From NCBI GenBank assembly GCA_964498075.1, contig CAZCGA010000012.1, positions 1 to 64,000 of the forward strand: a stretch of 64,000 nucleotides of DNA. Reading direction: 5' to 3'. Under the pieces are notes generated by a model that saw nothing but the letters and a program-made list of their open reading frames with translations, ran no database searches and was not told the DNA's origin. Both the position numbers and the translations under genes were made by a program. Below are positions 16,158-25,306 of this stretch, piece after piece. Source of the stretch: CAZCGA01 sp964498075 (GTDB lineage: Bacteria; Desulfobacterota; Binatia; HRBIN30). Numbering within the stretch: the first letter of the stretch is position 1; every line of letters starts with the position of its first letter.

Positions 16158-18173
16158 CTACTTCTTCTTCGGCTCGACGAGCAGCCAGCCGGTGAACTCC
16201 ATGTGCAGCGCGGAGCAGAACTCGGTGCAGTAGTACGGGTACACGCCCGCCCGGCTGGCGACGAACTCGGCGCGCTCGGTGGCGCCCGGATCGATCGATA
16301 GGTTGATGTTGTAGCCGTGCAGCCCGAACCCGTGCGTCGCGTCGCGCGCGGTTTCGACGTTGGTCCAGTTGAACACCACGCGGTCCCCTTCCTTCACGCG
16401 CACGATGTCCGGGGTGTAGTGCGAGCGCAACACGGTTCCATTGACGGTGACCGTGTTCCCATCGCGCTTGACCGCTTCCTTGCCTTGCTCGGTAGCGTGC
16501 TCGGAGTGCTTCATCGTGAGTGGATCCCAGCCGACCTCGGGGTACGTCGTCCACGCCTGCAGCATCTCCACCGGGATGATCATCGAGTTGTGCGGCTCGC
16601 CGATGGAGGGGGTGTCGGAGAGCAGCTTCATCTTCGGCCCGCTCACGTCAATGAGCTGCAGGTTCTGCGGATGCAGCGGCCCGAGAGGCGGAAAGCGGTC
16701 CACCGACCACTTGTTGAGGGCGACGACGTACTTGCCCCACGGCTTCTTCGTATTCGAGCCGGGCGCCTGCAGGTGGCCGATGTTGTAGTGCACCGAGATC
16801 TTGTCGACGACCTTCCACGCCTTGTCGGGCGGGTTGTACGGTGGCCCGATGGTCCACTTGACCACGGTCGAGTCGAGGAAGTGCGACGTGTAGCCGTTGC
16901 CGTCGTTGTCGAAGACGCTGTGCAGTGGGCCGAGGCCGGTCTGGATGTGGCCGGCGACGCAGGCGTCGTACTTGAGGATTGAAATGCCGAAGTCGTCTTT
17001 ACCCTCGAAATTCTGCTCAGTGATCGCCTTCCTGATGTTCTCGACCGAGTACGCGGTGACGTGTGGATCGAGCTTGCCCGACACGATGACGTACTCGCCA
17101 CCGGGGACGAGATCGACGCCGTGCGGGCTCTTCGACTCGGGCACGAAGTACATCAGCTTCTCGGCGACCACGGTGGGCAGCTGGATGACCTTCATGCCGT
17201 TGATGACCTTGGTCTTCGTCGGGTCCTTCGCCAACTGCTCCGCCTTCTTCCAGTCGATGACGTGCAGGTAATCCATCTCGCGCTGCGAGGCACCGATCTC
17301 CATCGGCGGCTTGCCCTCGAGGTCGCCGCCGGTCGCCATCTCGACGTTCATCGAGTTGATGAAGAAGTAGCCGTCGGACGGGCCGCGGCCGGCGATGGAG
17401 AGATCCTGGAAGTACGGCGGCAGCTCGATCTGGAACGACTCAGCGGGTACAATCTGCCCGTTCTTGCGGTCGAACCGCAGGAAGCTCACCATCCCCTTGT
17501 ACTTGCTCTTGTAGTCCTCGATCGGTGCGTAGCCGTTCGCCTCGTTGTACGGCGTCGGGAAGAACGTGCTGACGATGACGTACTCGCTGTTGTCGGTGAA
17601 CACGCCGTGGTGATCGGAGTTGGCGTTGGGGATCTTGAAGATGCTCTTGGTCTTGAAATCGCGCAGCGAGATGATGGCGACGCGGCCGGCGCTCTTGTCG
17701 GTGCCGATGACCCACTCGCCGTCGTACTTGCCGTTGGTGAGCGACATCTGCGGATGATGCAGGTCGCCCCAGGTCTGCGTCGGCAGACCCTGGGCGAACG
17801 AGCCCTTCTTCAACACCTCCGCGGCGCCCGTGTCTCCCTGCCCCCACCCTTGCCACGAGTCCGGCGCGTAGACGGGAATCTCTTTCAGCAAGCGCATCGA
17901 CGGGATCCCGTACAGCAGCACAGAGCCGCGATGGCCGCCGGAGGTGAACATCACGAAGTCGTCGTACTTCCCGGGTGCGACGAAGGTCTTGAGCGCAGCT
18001 TCCGCTTCGTCGGGCGTGAGGCCGCGCTGCTGGATGATCTCGTCGAGCGACCCGGCCGGCACCGCGGCCTGACTGATCGTGACATCTCCGCCACCGCCGC
18101 GGCTCAGGATCAGCCCGACAGCACCTCCCGCGATGAACGCGGTCATCACCATCACGCGAATTCGGTTCTTCAT
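16158..18173 (-). CDS. nosZ: nitrous oxide reductase, clade II type
   Basis: A 671-aa periplasmic enzyme reducing N2O to N2. The signal (MKNRIRVMVMTAFIAGGAV) lacks a twin-arginine motif, so export is by Sec as in clade II NosZ. The seven CuZ histidines can be placed in DLHHPQ, SDHHGV, SPHGVDL, GPLHSV, NIGHLQA and GEPHNS. The C-terminal CuA domain has Cys649, Cys653 and His657 (CTEFCSALH), but the position of the usual axial Met (two residues after the His plus one) is Phe660. Strong ribosome site before the ATG. First gene of a six-gene operon with nosD, nosF, nosY, nosL and a cytochrome. No nosR is seen here, as usual for clade II. Confidence 0.95.
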   Translation of the reverse strand: MKNRIRVMVMTAFIAGGAVGLILSRGGGGDVTISQAAVPAGSLDEIIQQRGLTPDEAEAALKTFVAPGKYDDFVMFTSGGHRGSVLLYGIPSMRLLKEIPVYAPDSWQGWGQGDTGAAEVLKKGSFAQGLPTQTWGDLHHPQMSLTNGKYDGEWVIGTDKSAGRVAIISLRDFKTKSIFKIPNANSDHHGVFTDNSEYVIVSTFFPTPYNEANGYAPIEDYKSKYKGMVSFLRFDRKNGQIVPAESFQIELPPYFQDLSIAGRGPSDGYFFINSMNVEMATGGDLEGKPPMEIGASQREMDYLHVIDWKKAEQLAKDPTKTKVINGMKVIQLPTVVAEKLMYFVPESKSPHGVDLVPGGEYVIVSGKLDPHVTAYSVENIRKAITEQNFEGKDDFGISILKYDACVAGHIQTGLGPLHSVFDNDGNGYTSHFLDSTVVKWTIGPPYNPPDKAWKVVDKISVHYNIGHLQAPGSNTKKPWGKYVVALNKWSVDRFPPLGPLHPQNLQLIDVSGPKMKLLSDTPSIGEPHNSMIIPVEMLQAWTTYPEVGWDPLTMKHSEHATEQGKEAVKRDGNTVTVNGTVLRSHYTPDIVRVKEGDRVVFNWTNVETARDATHGFGLHGYNINLSIDPGATERAEFVASRAGVYPYYCTEFCSALHMEFTGWLLVEPKKK

Positions 18174-18647
18174 CGTTACCTCCCTCCTCGATGACGCGAC
18201 ACAATCCGTTGCAGCCTGGGAGTCACCGAAACGAACTTGCCGCGAGCTACTCTGCCTCTCATTCTTTCTTGGGTGGGGGCAACCGAGCAGTTGGCGTACC
18301 AGCGGGCATCGAACCAGCAAGCGTCTCGCTGCGCATCGCGCAGTGTTCGGTGATTCCGAATCCTGCGACGCGGTCGTTTCCAAATTCCGAGATACGGCTG
18401 AGGCGGCACGCCTGCTCGCTCGCCCGGATGCGGCGCCGCTGCGGTTGGTCGGAGCGTCCTCAGCCTCGGAAGGCAACTTCCCGAACGTGGGGATCGACCC
18501 GGTTGGATTCGCGGACCTAGCACCCGGGCAGGCGTAGGAGCGTGAGCCTGACCAGCGGTGTGACTGGCGAGCGGCTTGCAAGCGAATTGAGCTGTAATGG
18601 ACGACGGCCCGATCGCGAATCCCGCAACGGGATGCGGGTGACTGCGC
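18174..18647. other. intergenic region upstream of nosZ and the phosphoribosyltransferase gene
   Basis: A 474-bp divergent gap. It must hold the nosZ promoter. I see the nosZ ribosome site at 18179-18187, but no FNR/CRP-type TTGAT-N4-ATCAA palindrome and no convincing gene on either strand. Confidence 0.5.
18179..18187 (-). promoter_or_regulatory. nosZ ribosome binding site
   Basis: GGAGGGAGG on the minus strand, five bases before the ATG at 18173. It fixes the nosZ start and excludes longer upstream in-frame extensions. Confidence 0.8.
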
Positions 18648-19322
18648 ATGTTCAAGAACCGAAGGGACGCGGGACGGAAGCTGGCGGCGCCGCTCCTCGT
18701 ATACCGGGACCAGCACCCCGTGGTGCTGGCGCTGCCACGGGGCGGCGTCCCCGTGGCGTACGAGATCGCCTGTGCGCTCGATGCGCCGCTCGATATCATC
18801 GTCGTGCGCAAGCTCGGCGCACCGGGGCAACCCGAGCTGGGGATCGGCGCCGTGGTCGACGGGGACCATCCGCAGCGCGTCTTCAATGAGGATCTCCTGC
18901 GCCTGTTGCACGTGTCCGACGACTACCTGAACCGTGAAGTCGCCCTCGAGCTGCAGGAGATCCGTCGCCGTCAGGAACGCTACCGCGGTGGGCGCCCGCC
19001 GGTTGCCGTCGCGGACCGAACCGCGATCGTCGTCGATGACGGCATCGCCACCGGCGCGTCGATGCGGGCGGCTCTGCGAGGCGTCAGGCGCAGCCGACCG
19101 CGGCGGCTGGTGCTCGCGGTTCCCATCGCCCCACCGGACACGATCGCCGCGCTGCGGCCGGAGGTCGACGACTTGGTGTGCCTCAGCACACCGGCCTTTT
19201 TCCAGGCCGTTGGACAGTTCTACGACGAATTCACCCAGACCACCGATGAAGAAGTGATTCGTCTGCTCGAGGCAGCGCGGCAGCACCAGACGCCGCCCGC
19301 GGCCCGAGCTGCCGGAGAGTGA
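18648..19322 (+). CDS. phosphoribosyltransferase-domain protein
   Basis: A 224-aa protein of the stand-alone PRTase family. It has the PRPP-binding motif IVVDDGIATGASM and the flexible-loop region ALPRGGVPVAYEIA near the N-terminus. Many homologs of this type are annotated only as predicted phosphoribosyltransferases and sit next to stress or phosphate genes; the substrate base is unknown. It precedes a HAD-ATPase fusion gene by about 60 bp on the same strand, so the two may be co-transcribed. Confidence 0.85.
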   Translation: MFKNRRDAGRKLAAPLLVYRDQHPVVLALPRGGVPVAYEIACALDAPLDIIVVRKLGAPGQPELGIGAVVDGDHPQRVFNEDLLRLLHVSDDYLNREVALELQEIRRRQERYRGGRPPVAVADRTAIVVDDGIATGASMRAALRGVRRSRPRRLVLAVPIAPPDTIAALRPEVDDLVCLSTPAFFQAVGQFYDEFTQTTDEEVIRLLEAARQHQTPPAARAAGE

Positions 19323-19383
19323 ATCGCGACCCACGGGCGCATCCGTTTTTCGAGGAGATACGCTTCACGAGGAAAGAGGCCTC

Positions 19384-21099
19384 ATGTACTGTCGCGCCTT
19401 CGCTTGTGACTTCGACGGCACCGGAGCCGATAACGGCGAGCTCGCACCGGAGCTGGCCGCGGCGCTCGGCGCCGCACGCGCCCAGGGGTTCGTGACGCTG
19501 CTGGTCACCGGTCGCGTCTACGAGGAGGTCGAGGCGCGGTGCGGCGATCTGTCGCTGTTCGACGCCGTGGTCGCCGAGAACGGCGCCGTCGTCAGCCTGC
19601 CGGGCGCGCAGCGCACGATCCAGATCGGCAAGCCACCACCGCCCGAGTTCCTGGGTGCGCTGCGCGCGCGTGGTGTGCCGTTCCAGGCCGGTGCGGTCAT
19701 CGTCGGTACCTGGGACCGTCACGTCATCGAAGTGATGGAGTTGATCCGACGCTTCGGGATTGACGCCCAGCTGATCTTCAACCGCGGGGCGATGATGGTG
19801 CTGCCGAGCGGCATCAACAAGGCCGTCGGTGTGCGGCGCGCCCTCGAGGAGCTCGGGCGCAGCCCGCGCAACTTGATTGCGTTCGGTGACGCGGAGAACG
19901 ATCTGCCGCTGTTCGCGATCGCCGGGGTTGCGGTGGCGGCGCGTAGCGCCGTCCCGGCGGTGGCGGCCCAGGCGGATGACCGCGTGTCGCAGCCGGGTGG
20001 TGCCGGGGTCGCGCACTACATTCATCACGTGCTGGCGCGCGGCGGGATGGTGCCGTCACCGCCCCGGCACGACCTCGTGCTCGGCACCGCCACCGACGGA
20101 ACGTTAGCCGTGCTCCCAAGCTCCGGAATGAACGTGATGATCACCGGCGATCCGCGCTCCGGGAAGTCTTGGCTGGCTGGGCTGGTGGCGGAACATCTCA
20201 TCGAGGAAGGCCATCGGCTGTGCATCGTCGATCCGGAAGGCGACTACCTTTCCCTGGCACAGCGCCCGCGCGTGCTGGTGCTCGGCCATGAGCTCGCCCT
20301 GCCCGAACCGACCGTGGTGCCGCACCTGCTCTGCGACCACTTGTCGAGCGTCGTTCTCAACCTGGCGTCGTTACCTCAGCACGCACAGGCGGAGTACGTC
20401 GACGACGTCCTCCGCGAGATCGAAGGCGTGTCGGCTGCCGCCGGTATCCCGCAGTGGGTCCTCATCGACGAGGCGCACTACTTCTTCCATCAGCCCGACC
20501 CGGCGAACCGGCGCTTTGCGGGCACCACGAACTTCCTGTTCGCGACGTATCGGCCGAGCCTGGTGTCGGATGCGGTGTTTGCGGCCGTCCAGGCGCACAT
20601 CATCACCCACACGTCCGTGGACGAGGAGCGCTACTTCATCTCGAGTCTGCTGGCCGACCGCGGCCCGCAGGAGCTGGTGGCCGCGGAAATCCTGGCGCAG
20701 CTGGACCGGCGGCACGCGGGGCTGCTGATCGAGGATCCAACGAATCCGCACTGGCAGGTGTTCACTCCCGGCGACCGAGTCACGGCGCACGCGCACCACG
20801 CCCGCAAGTATGCGGATGTTCATCTCGCCGATGACAGGTCATTTCGTTTCCTGCGTACCAACGGGACGACCGTGGTCGCCCACAACGTCGTCGAGTTCCA
20901 CAGTGCGGTGCGCAGGGTACCTATGGAGTCCTTGCGGCATCATCTGAGCGCGGGCGACTTTTCCCGCTGGGCCGCCGATGTCTTGGGCGCCGAGCTGCTG
21001 GCGCGTGGCCTGCGCAAGCTGGAATGGACCGTGCTCTCCGGGGCGAGCCCGAATCGTGAAGAGATCCTCGCGCACATCGAGGACCATTATTTGATCTGA
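19384..21099 (+). CDS. HAD phosphatase-HerA-like ATPase-DUF5752 fusion protein
   Basis: A 571-aa soluble three-part protein. Residues 1-215 are a Cof/SPP-type HAD phosphatase: motif I DFDGT (Asp9, Asp11), motif II TGR, and motif IV GDAENDLPLF. Residues about 240-450 are a HerA/DUF87-like P-loop ATPase: Walker A GDPRSGKSW near residue 254 and Walker B VLIDEAHYFF near 358. Residues about 482-566 resemble DUF5752 (VPMESLRHHLSAGDFSRW, VLGAELLARGLRKLE), a small domain known beside sucrose- or trehalose-phosphate enzymes. The fusion hints at a sugar-phosphate phosphatase controlled by a P-loop module; substrate unknown. Confidence 0.82.
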   Translation: MYCRAFACDFDGTGADNGELAPELAAALGAARAQGFVTLLVTGRVYEEVEARCGDLSLFDAVVAENGAVVSLPGAQRTIQIGKPPPPEFLGALRARGVPFQAGAVIVGTWDRHVIEVMELIRRFGIDAQLIFNRGAMMVLPSGINKAVGVRRALEELGRSPRNLIAFGDAENDLPLFAIAGVAVAARSAVPAVAAQADDRVSQPGGAGVAHYIHHVLARGGMVPSPPRHDLVLGTATDGTLAVLPSSGMNVMITGDPRSGKSWLAGLVAEHLIEEGHRLCIVDPEGDYLSLAQRPRVLVLGHELALPEPTVVPHLLCDHLSSVVLNLASLPQHAQAEYVDDVLREIEGVSAAAGIPQWVLIDEAHYFFHQPDPANRRFAGTTNFLFATYRPSLVSDAVFAAVQAHIITHTSVDEERYFISSLLADRGPQELVAAEILAQLDRRHAGLLIEDPTNPHWQVFTPGDRVTAHAHHARKYADVHLADDRSFRFLRTNGTTVVAHNVVEFHSAVRRVPMESLRHHLSAGDFSRWAADVLGAELLARGLRKLEWTVLSGASPNREEILAHIEDHYLI

Positions 21100-21160
21100 T
21101 CGCAGACTCGGCCCGTCGGTACCTTGCAATCTCTTCGAGAAGCTGCGCGAGTCGGAGGGT

Positions 21161-21895
21161 GTGGTGGTCTCAAGAGGTGACATCGTCTGGAGCATCGTGG
21201 GACTGCTCGGGCTCGCGGCTTGTTACAGACCATCCGTCGACCCGCCTACCACTCAGGAGCTCGCCGCTGCACGCGCCAGGATGCTGGAGCACTTGCAGGC
21301 CCAAGGCATCCGCGATGCACAGGTGCTGCGGGCCATGCGCCGCGTGCCGCGCGACGAGTTTGTGCGTCCCGAGGACCGCAAGCTCGCCTATGCCGATCAA
21401 GCGCTGCCGACCAGCGGCGGACAGACCATCTCGCAGCCGTACATCGTGGCCCTCATGACGGAGCTGTTGCAGGTGCGCGGTGACGAGCGCGTCCTCGAGA
21501 TCGGCACCGGGTCCGGGTATCAGGCTGCCGTGCTGTCCCTGCTCGCGCGCGAGGTGTACTCGATCGAGATCGATGCGACGCTGGCGGACGCCGCGCGCCG
21601 GCGCCTCCAGCGTCTCGGGTATCACAAGGTGCAGGTGCGTGCCGGCGACGGCTTTTACGGGTGGGAAGAGGCGGCGCCGTTTGATGCCATCATAGTCACC
21701 GCCGCGGCGCCCAGGGTGCCCGAGCGCTTGGTGGCACAGCTGAAGATCGGCGGGTGTTTGGTCATGCCGTTGGACGAAGGAGGGCGTCACACGTTGATTC
21801 GCGCCCGCAAACAAGCCGATGGGTTGAAGATCGAGCGCTTCGCCGACGTGACCTTTGTGCAGATGACCGGTGCGGTGCGTACGCCGAACCCGTAG
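21161..21895 (+). CDS. protein-L-isoaspartate O-methyltransferase with lipoprotein signal
   Basis: A 244-aa PCMT-family methyltransferase with SAM motif I VLEIGTGSGYQAAVLS, the conserved SGGQTISQPYIVA substrate segment and the post-I Glu in YSIEID. PCMT repairs isoaspartyl residues in damaged proteins. Residues 1-21 look like a lipoprotein signal (hydrophobic GLLGLAA then Cys21; LAAC lipobox), so this copy may act in the periplasm rather than the cytoplasm. The start is a GTG after GGAGG-like bases; a later start would remove the signal but leave the catalytic domain intact. Confidence 0.85.
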   Translation: MVVSRGDIVWSIVGLLGLAACYRPSVDPPTTQELAAARARMLEHLQAQGIRDAQVLRAMRRVPRDEFVRPEDRKLAYADQALPTSGGQTISQPYIVALMTELLQVRGDERVLEIGTGSGYQAAVLSLLAREVYSIEIDATLADAARRRLQRLGYHKVQVRAGDGFYGWEEAAPFDAIIVTAAAPRVPERLVAQLKIGGCLVMPLDEGGRHTLIRARKQADGLKIERFADVTFVQMTGAVRTPNP

Positions 21896-22221
21896 TCGAC
21901 AAGCTAAGCCGCCTGCGCCCTCGCGGTACCACAAAGTCGCTGACAGAGCTTCGATGCGTCGCCAAGAGACGGGGTGGGCTCTCGGCTCGAACGGCTCTTA
22001 TGCCTCACCAAACCGTTCACCCCAATATACAAGTAACGGCCCTTCTCTTGGGCCGTGTATCGAGGGGCAATCGCGCGCCAATCGCTGCCAATGCCCTCTG
22101 TAGACGACTTTGACGTGAACCTGGCGGCACCATTACCACACCGGCTGCTTGACAAGTGCCCCTCGTTCGCGACATGACTTCGCATCTCTGAAGTGTACCA
22201 TCGCTATTCTGGGGGGCGTCG
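21896..22221. other. intergenic stretch with one perfect hairpin
   Basis: A 326-bp gap without a supportable gene. It contains a perfect 7-bp inverted repeat at 22036-22056. The downstream gene lacks its expected N-terminal ATPase domain, and I find no remnant of that domain here in any frame. Confidence 0.5.
22036..22056. repeat. intergenic hairpin
   Basis: Stem ACGGCCC (22036-22042) and GGGCCGT (22050-22056) with a 7-base pyrimidine-rich loop. No T-tract follows on either strand, so it is not a standard intrinsic terminator. Confidence 0.5.
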
Positions 22222-24789
22222 GTGAGCAGTCAGCAAGACGCAGAGCGAGCCGCGGCGCGTCCTGATCTGATGCAAGAGCCAACAACGCCATTCCTTCCCC
22301 GACTCTCGGCTGACTGTCAGCAATGCATTGCTGTCGCGGCAGTCGTAGGACGAGAGTTCCGTTTGGGCCTCTTGGCTCACGCTATTGACGGGCGGCCAAC
22401 GCAGACCAGGTTGCTCGAACTGCTCGATGAAGCACAGCGTGCGGGAGTCGTGGTGAGGGTTGCGGGCGATCCTGACGCGTTCCGATTTGTGGACGCGGCA
22501 ACCCACGACGCAGTCTATCTGCAGCTCCCCAACGCTGAGCGGGTTCGTCTTCACGGCGCGGCCACACGGGCTATCGAAGCAGTATACGTCAGTGCTTTGG
22601 AGCCACACTACACTCAACTGGCCAATCATTTCACCCAAACCGGCGCGGCCGAGGATGTCGCGAAAGCGATCGACTATGCCCTGATGGCTGCCAGCCGATT
22701 CACCGGACTCCATCAGCATGACGATGCAGTAGCTTTCTATGAGCTGGCGCGGACGGTATTGCTGCGCTCGGCGCCGGACCCTGCGCAGCACTGCGAGCTA
22801 CTGCTCGGCTTGGCATCGGCACAGCAGCGGGCCGGACGCAAACTGGAGGCGCGCGCCAACCTGGAGCAAGCCGCCGAGCTGGCGCGCCGGTTCGGCGCAC
22901 CCGAGGTGCTTGCCCGCGCCGCACTCGGATACGGTGACGCTCGGAGTTGGGGTGAGACCGGCGTGGTCAACGACACGCTGGTCGGGCTCTTGGAAGAGTC
23001 GCTCCGCAGCCTGCCCGCCGGTCAGTATGGGCTTCGCGCCCGCGTGCAGGCACGCCTCGCTGAGGAGCTCTATCACCTGGCGCCCGACCAGCGAAGGGCT
23101 CCCATCCGCGCCGCTGTAGCTGCTGCCCGCCGCGCACGGGATCCGGCCGTGTTGGCTCAGGTGCTGCTCAGCCGCCGATTTGCACTGTGGACACCGGAGA
23201 CTCTTGAGCAACGGCGCAACGATGCCACCGAAGCCGTCGCGTTAGCCCGCAAGGCTCCCGCTCCGGAGATTGCGGCGCAGGGGATCGCCTGGCTGATCGG
23301 CGACCTGTTGGAGCTCGGTCTCGTTGTCGAGGCCGACCTGCAGATCCAAGCCTTCGCCAAGCTCGTCGAGCAACTGAGGCAGCCGGCCCTGCGCAGCCAC
23401 GAACTCCGGGTTCGTTCGATGCGCGCGGCGATGCTCGGCCGATTCGACGAGGCGGAGCGGCTCGCCACGGAAGCGCTGCAAATTGGCACCTCCTTTCAGG
23501 ATGCAGACGCCCCGCTGATCTTCGGCGGCCAGCTCTTCGCCTTGCGGCGACTGCAAGGAAGGCTGGACGAGATCGAACCGACCGTCAGAGCATTCACCGA
23601 GAGCATGCAGAACGTGTGGATGTGGCGCGTGACCTTGGCGACGATCTCTACCGACCTGGGGAACTTGACCGACGCGCGGCACGAGTTCGATTCCTTGGCG
23701 CGCAACGATTTCGCCGATCTCTTTCGCGACGCGCACTGGCTCACGGCAGTCGCCTTGCTGGCGGAGGTGTGTGCTTCCCTGCAGGACGCGGCCCGAGCGT
23801 CGATCCTCTACGAGCTGCTGACCCCGTTCGCGACGCGGCACATCATCGCCGTGCCAGGCATCGCATCGGCGGGCTCGGCATCCTACTACCTCGGTCTCTT
23901 GGCGTCGACGATGGATCAGTGGTCGGTGGCGATCCGGCACTTCGAGGCGGCGCTCAAGATGAACAAGGACATGCAAGCGGTCCCGCACGTTGCCCAAACC
24001 GAGCATGCCTTCGCGGTCGCCTTGCTGGCAAGGAACCAAGGCACTGATGCGCAGCGCGCAGCGAAGCTGCTGGCTTCTGCGATCGCCACCTACGAGCGGC
24101 TGGGGATGCAAGGTTATCTCGCACAGGCCTGCGCATTGCGCGACGGGAAGTCCTCCACGCCAGTGGCGCGACCCGAGGGTAGCGACGCCGATAGCGCACC
24201 CGAATTCCCCGTCTTCGTTCGTGACGGCGACGAATGGAACATCACCTGGCAGCGAAAGACCATCAGGATGAAGCACGTCCGTGGGCTGAGCGTCATCGCT
24301 CATCTGATCCGCCATCCGCGGCGGCGATTCCACGTGACCGAGCTTGCTCCTATCGCGGACGGCGTGATCCACATCGCAGAATCGACCATTCCCGCGCGGC
24401 TGACGGCGCAACAGCGCGAATCGTTGCGGTGGCAATCCTTCTGGCGCGAGCTGCACCGGATGGAATGGGAGACCGGCAACGCTGAGCGACGAGGCGACCG
24501 GGCCGCGGTGCGAACCTTTCGGCGCAAGACGACGCTCATGCGAAAGCAGTTCGAGCGGGAGCGGGCCGCGGAAGTAGAGCAGGTCCGAAAGCGGATCGGG
24601 CGGAATCTTGCGACGGCGTTCAAGGACATCGGAAAGGTGAGCGAAACCCTGCGGCGGCATCTCGTGCTCACCATCGATCCAAGATTCAAAGAACTCTCGT
24701 ACGATCCCGATGCGAATGAGGGCCAGTGTGGCACTTCTAGACGGAAGCGTAGCACCTACGCGGCGCCCATTGCGGGTCCGCCGGAATGA
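22222..24789 (+). CDS. 5'-truncated ATPase/TPR regulator-like protein
   Basis: An 855-aa all-helical protein. The first 100 residues (RLSADCQQCIAVAAVVGREF) match the region that normally follows the P-loop NTPase domain in large ATPase/TPR regulators of the MalT/adenylate-cyclase-associated type; the middle is TPR-like repeats; the C-terminus (RIGRNLATAFKDIGKVSETL) is the conserved tail of that family. The P-loop and any N-terminal cyclase or kinase domain are missing, and an in-frame stop at 22189-22191 lies just upstream of the GTG start. Either a decayed gene or a stand-alone TPR protein. Its last 200 bp are duplicated at 25623-25846. Confidence 0.7.
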   Translation: MSSQQDAERAAARPDLMQEPTTPFLPRLSADCQQCIAVAAVVGREFRLGLLAHAIDGRPTQTRLLELLDEAQRAGVVVRVAGDPDAFRFVDAATHDAVYLQLPNAERVRLHGAATRAIEAVYVSALEPHYTQLANHFTQTGAAEDVAKAIDYALMAASRFTGLHQHDDAVAFYELARTVLLRSAPDPAQHCELLLGLASAQQRAGRKLEARANLEQAAELARRFGAPEVLARAALGYGDARSWGETGVVNDTLVGLLEESLRSLPAGQYGLRARVQARLAEELYHLAPDQRRAPIRAAVAAARRARDPAVLAQVLLSRRFALWTPETLEQRRNDATEAVALARKAPAPEIAAQGIAWLIGDLLELGLVVEADLQIQAFAKLVEQLRQPALRSHELRVRSMRAAMLGRFDEAERLATEALQIGTSFQDADAPLIFGGQLFALRRLQGRLDEIEPTVRAFTESMQNVWMWRVTLATISTDLGNLTDARHEFDSLARNDFADLFRDAHWLTAVALLAEVCASLQDAARASILYELLTPFATRHIIAVPGIASAGSASYYLGLLASTMDQWSVAIRHFEAALKMNKDMQAVPHVAQTEHAFAVALLARNQGTDAQRAAKLLASAIATYERLGMQGYLAQACALRDGKSSTPVARPEGSDADSAPEFPVFVRDGDEWNITWQRKTIRMKHVRGLSVIAHLIRHPRRRFHVTELAPIADGVIHIAESTIPARLTAQQRESLRWQSFWRELHRMEWETGNAERRGDRAAVRTFRRKTTLMRKQFERERAAEVEQVRKRIGRNLATAFKDIGKVSETLRRHLVLTIDPRFKELSYDPDANEGQCGTSRRKRSTYAAPIAGPPE

Positions 24790-24811
24790 CCGATATGGCT
24801 CCGAGATCGGC
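24588..24811 (+). repeat. direct repeat, copy A (3' end of the TPR gene)
   Basis: Aligned without gaps to 25623-25846 at an offset of 1035 bp, with about 24 mismatches counted by eye in some 223 positions. Similarity continues about 20 bp past the stop codon, so it is a DNA-level duplication rather than only protein homology. The VapBC pair lies between the copies. Confidence 0.85.
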
Positions 24812-24913
24812 TTGCCTTGGAGGTACTTCTTGAACGGTCACAGCTCCATACCGGGACGCGCATCAACGGTATCTGACCGAGTCAGCGGTCCGACGTGCGG
24901 CTGGACGTCCGGC

Positions 24914-25306
24914 TCACGCCAGCCAGTCTTCCACCGTGAGGTCCTCGATGTTCTCGAAGTCGCGCGTGTTGTGCGTCACCAGCACGGCGCCGTGTGCCAG
25001 CGCGACAGCGGCAATGAGTGCGTCGATTTCCCCGGTGGGTTTGCCGATGGTGCGGAGATGCGCTCGCAACGTGCCGTACTGGTGGGCTGCCTTCTCATCG
25101 AAATCAACGACCTCAACGCACTGAAGGAAAGTCGAAAGACGGGCAAGGTTCTCGCCCGGGCGCGCGGACGCCTTCGCGCCGTAGTCCAGTTCCGCGACCA
25201 CCAATGCTGGAGCTGCGATCTCCTCGATGTGGCTCGATATCTTGGCAGTGACTGCGGCATCGCCGTTGAGATGGGCCACCACCACATTCGTATCGAGCAG
25301 AATCAT
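24914..25306 (-). CDS. VapC-type PIN-domain toxin
   Basis: A 130-aa PIN ribonuclease with the four acidic active-site residues in place: Asp5 (LLDTN), Glu39 (VAELDYG), Asp95 (EIDALIA) and Asp116 (TRDF). VapC toxins cleave RNA, often initiator tRNA or rRNA, when not bound by antitoxin. The start overlaps the stop of the small upstream gene by 4 bp, the standard VapBC layout. Confidence 0.93.
   Translation of the reverse strand: MILLDTNVVVAHLNGDAAVTAKISSHIEEIAAPALVVAELDYGAKASARPGENLARLSTFLQCVEVVDFDEKAAHQYGTLRAHLRTIGKPTGEIDALIAAVALAHGAVLVTHNTRDFENIEDLTVEDWLA

Noticed and set aside
14274..16301. 675-residue open frame opposite nosD
   Set aside because: Antisense to a clearly coding gene, Arg/His-rich, no domains.
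18174..18647. FNR/NNR-type operator for nosZ
   Set aside because: No TTGAT-N4-ATCAA-like palindrome found by eye.
22036..22056. Intrinsic terminator
   Set aside because: Hairpin lacks a T-tract on either strand.
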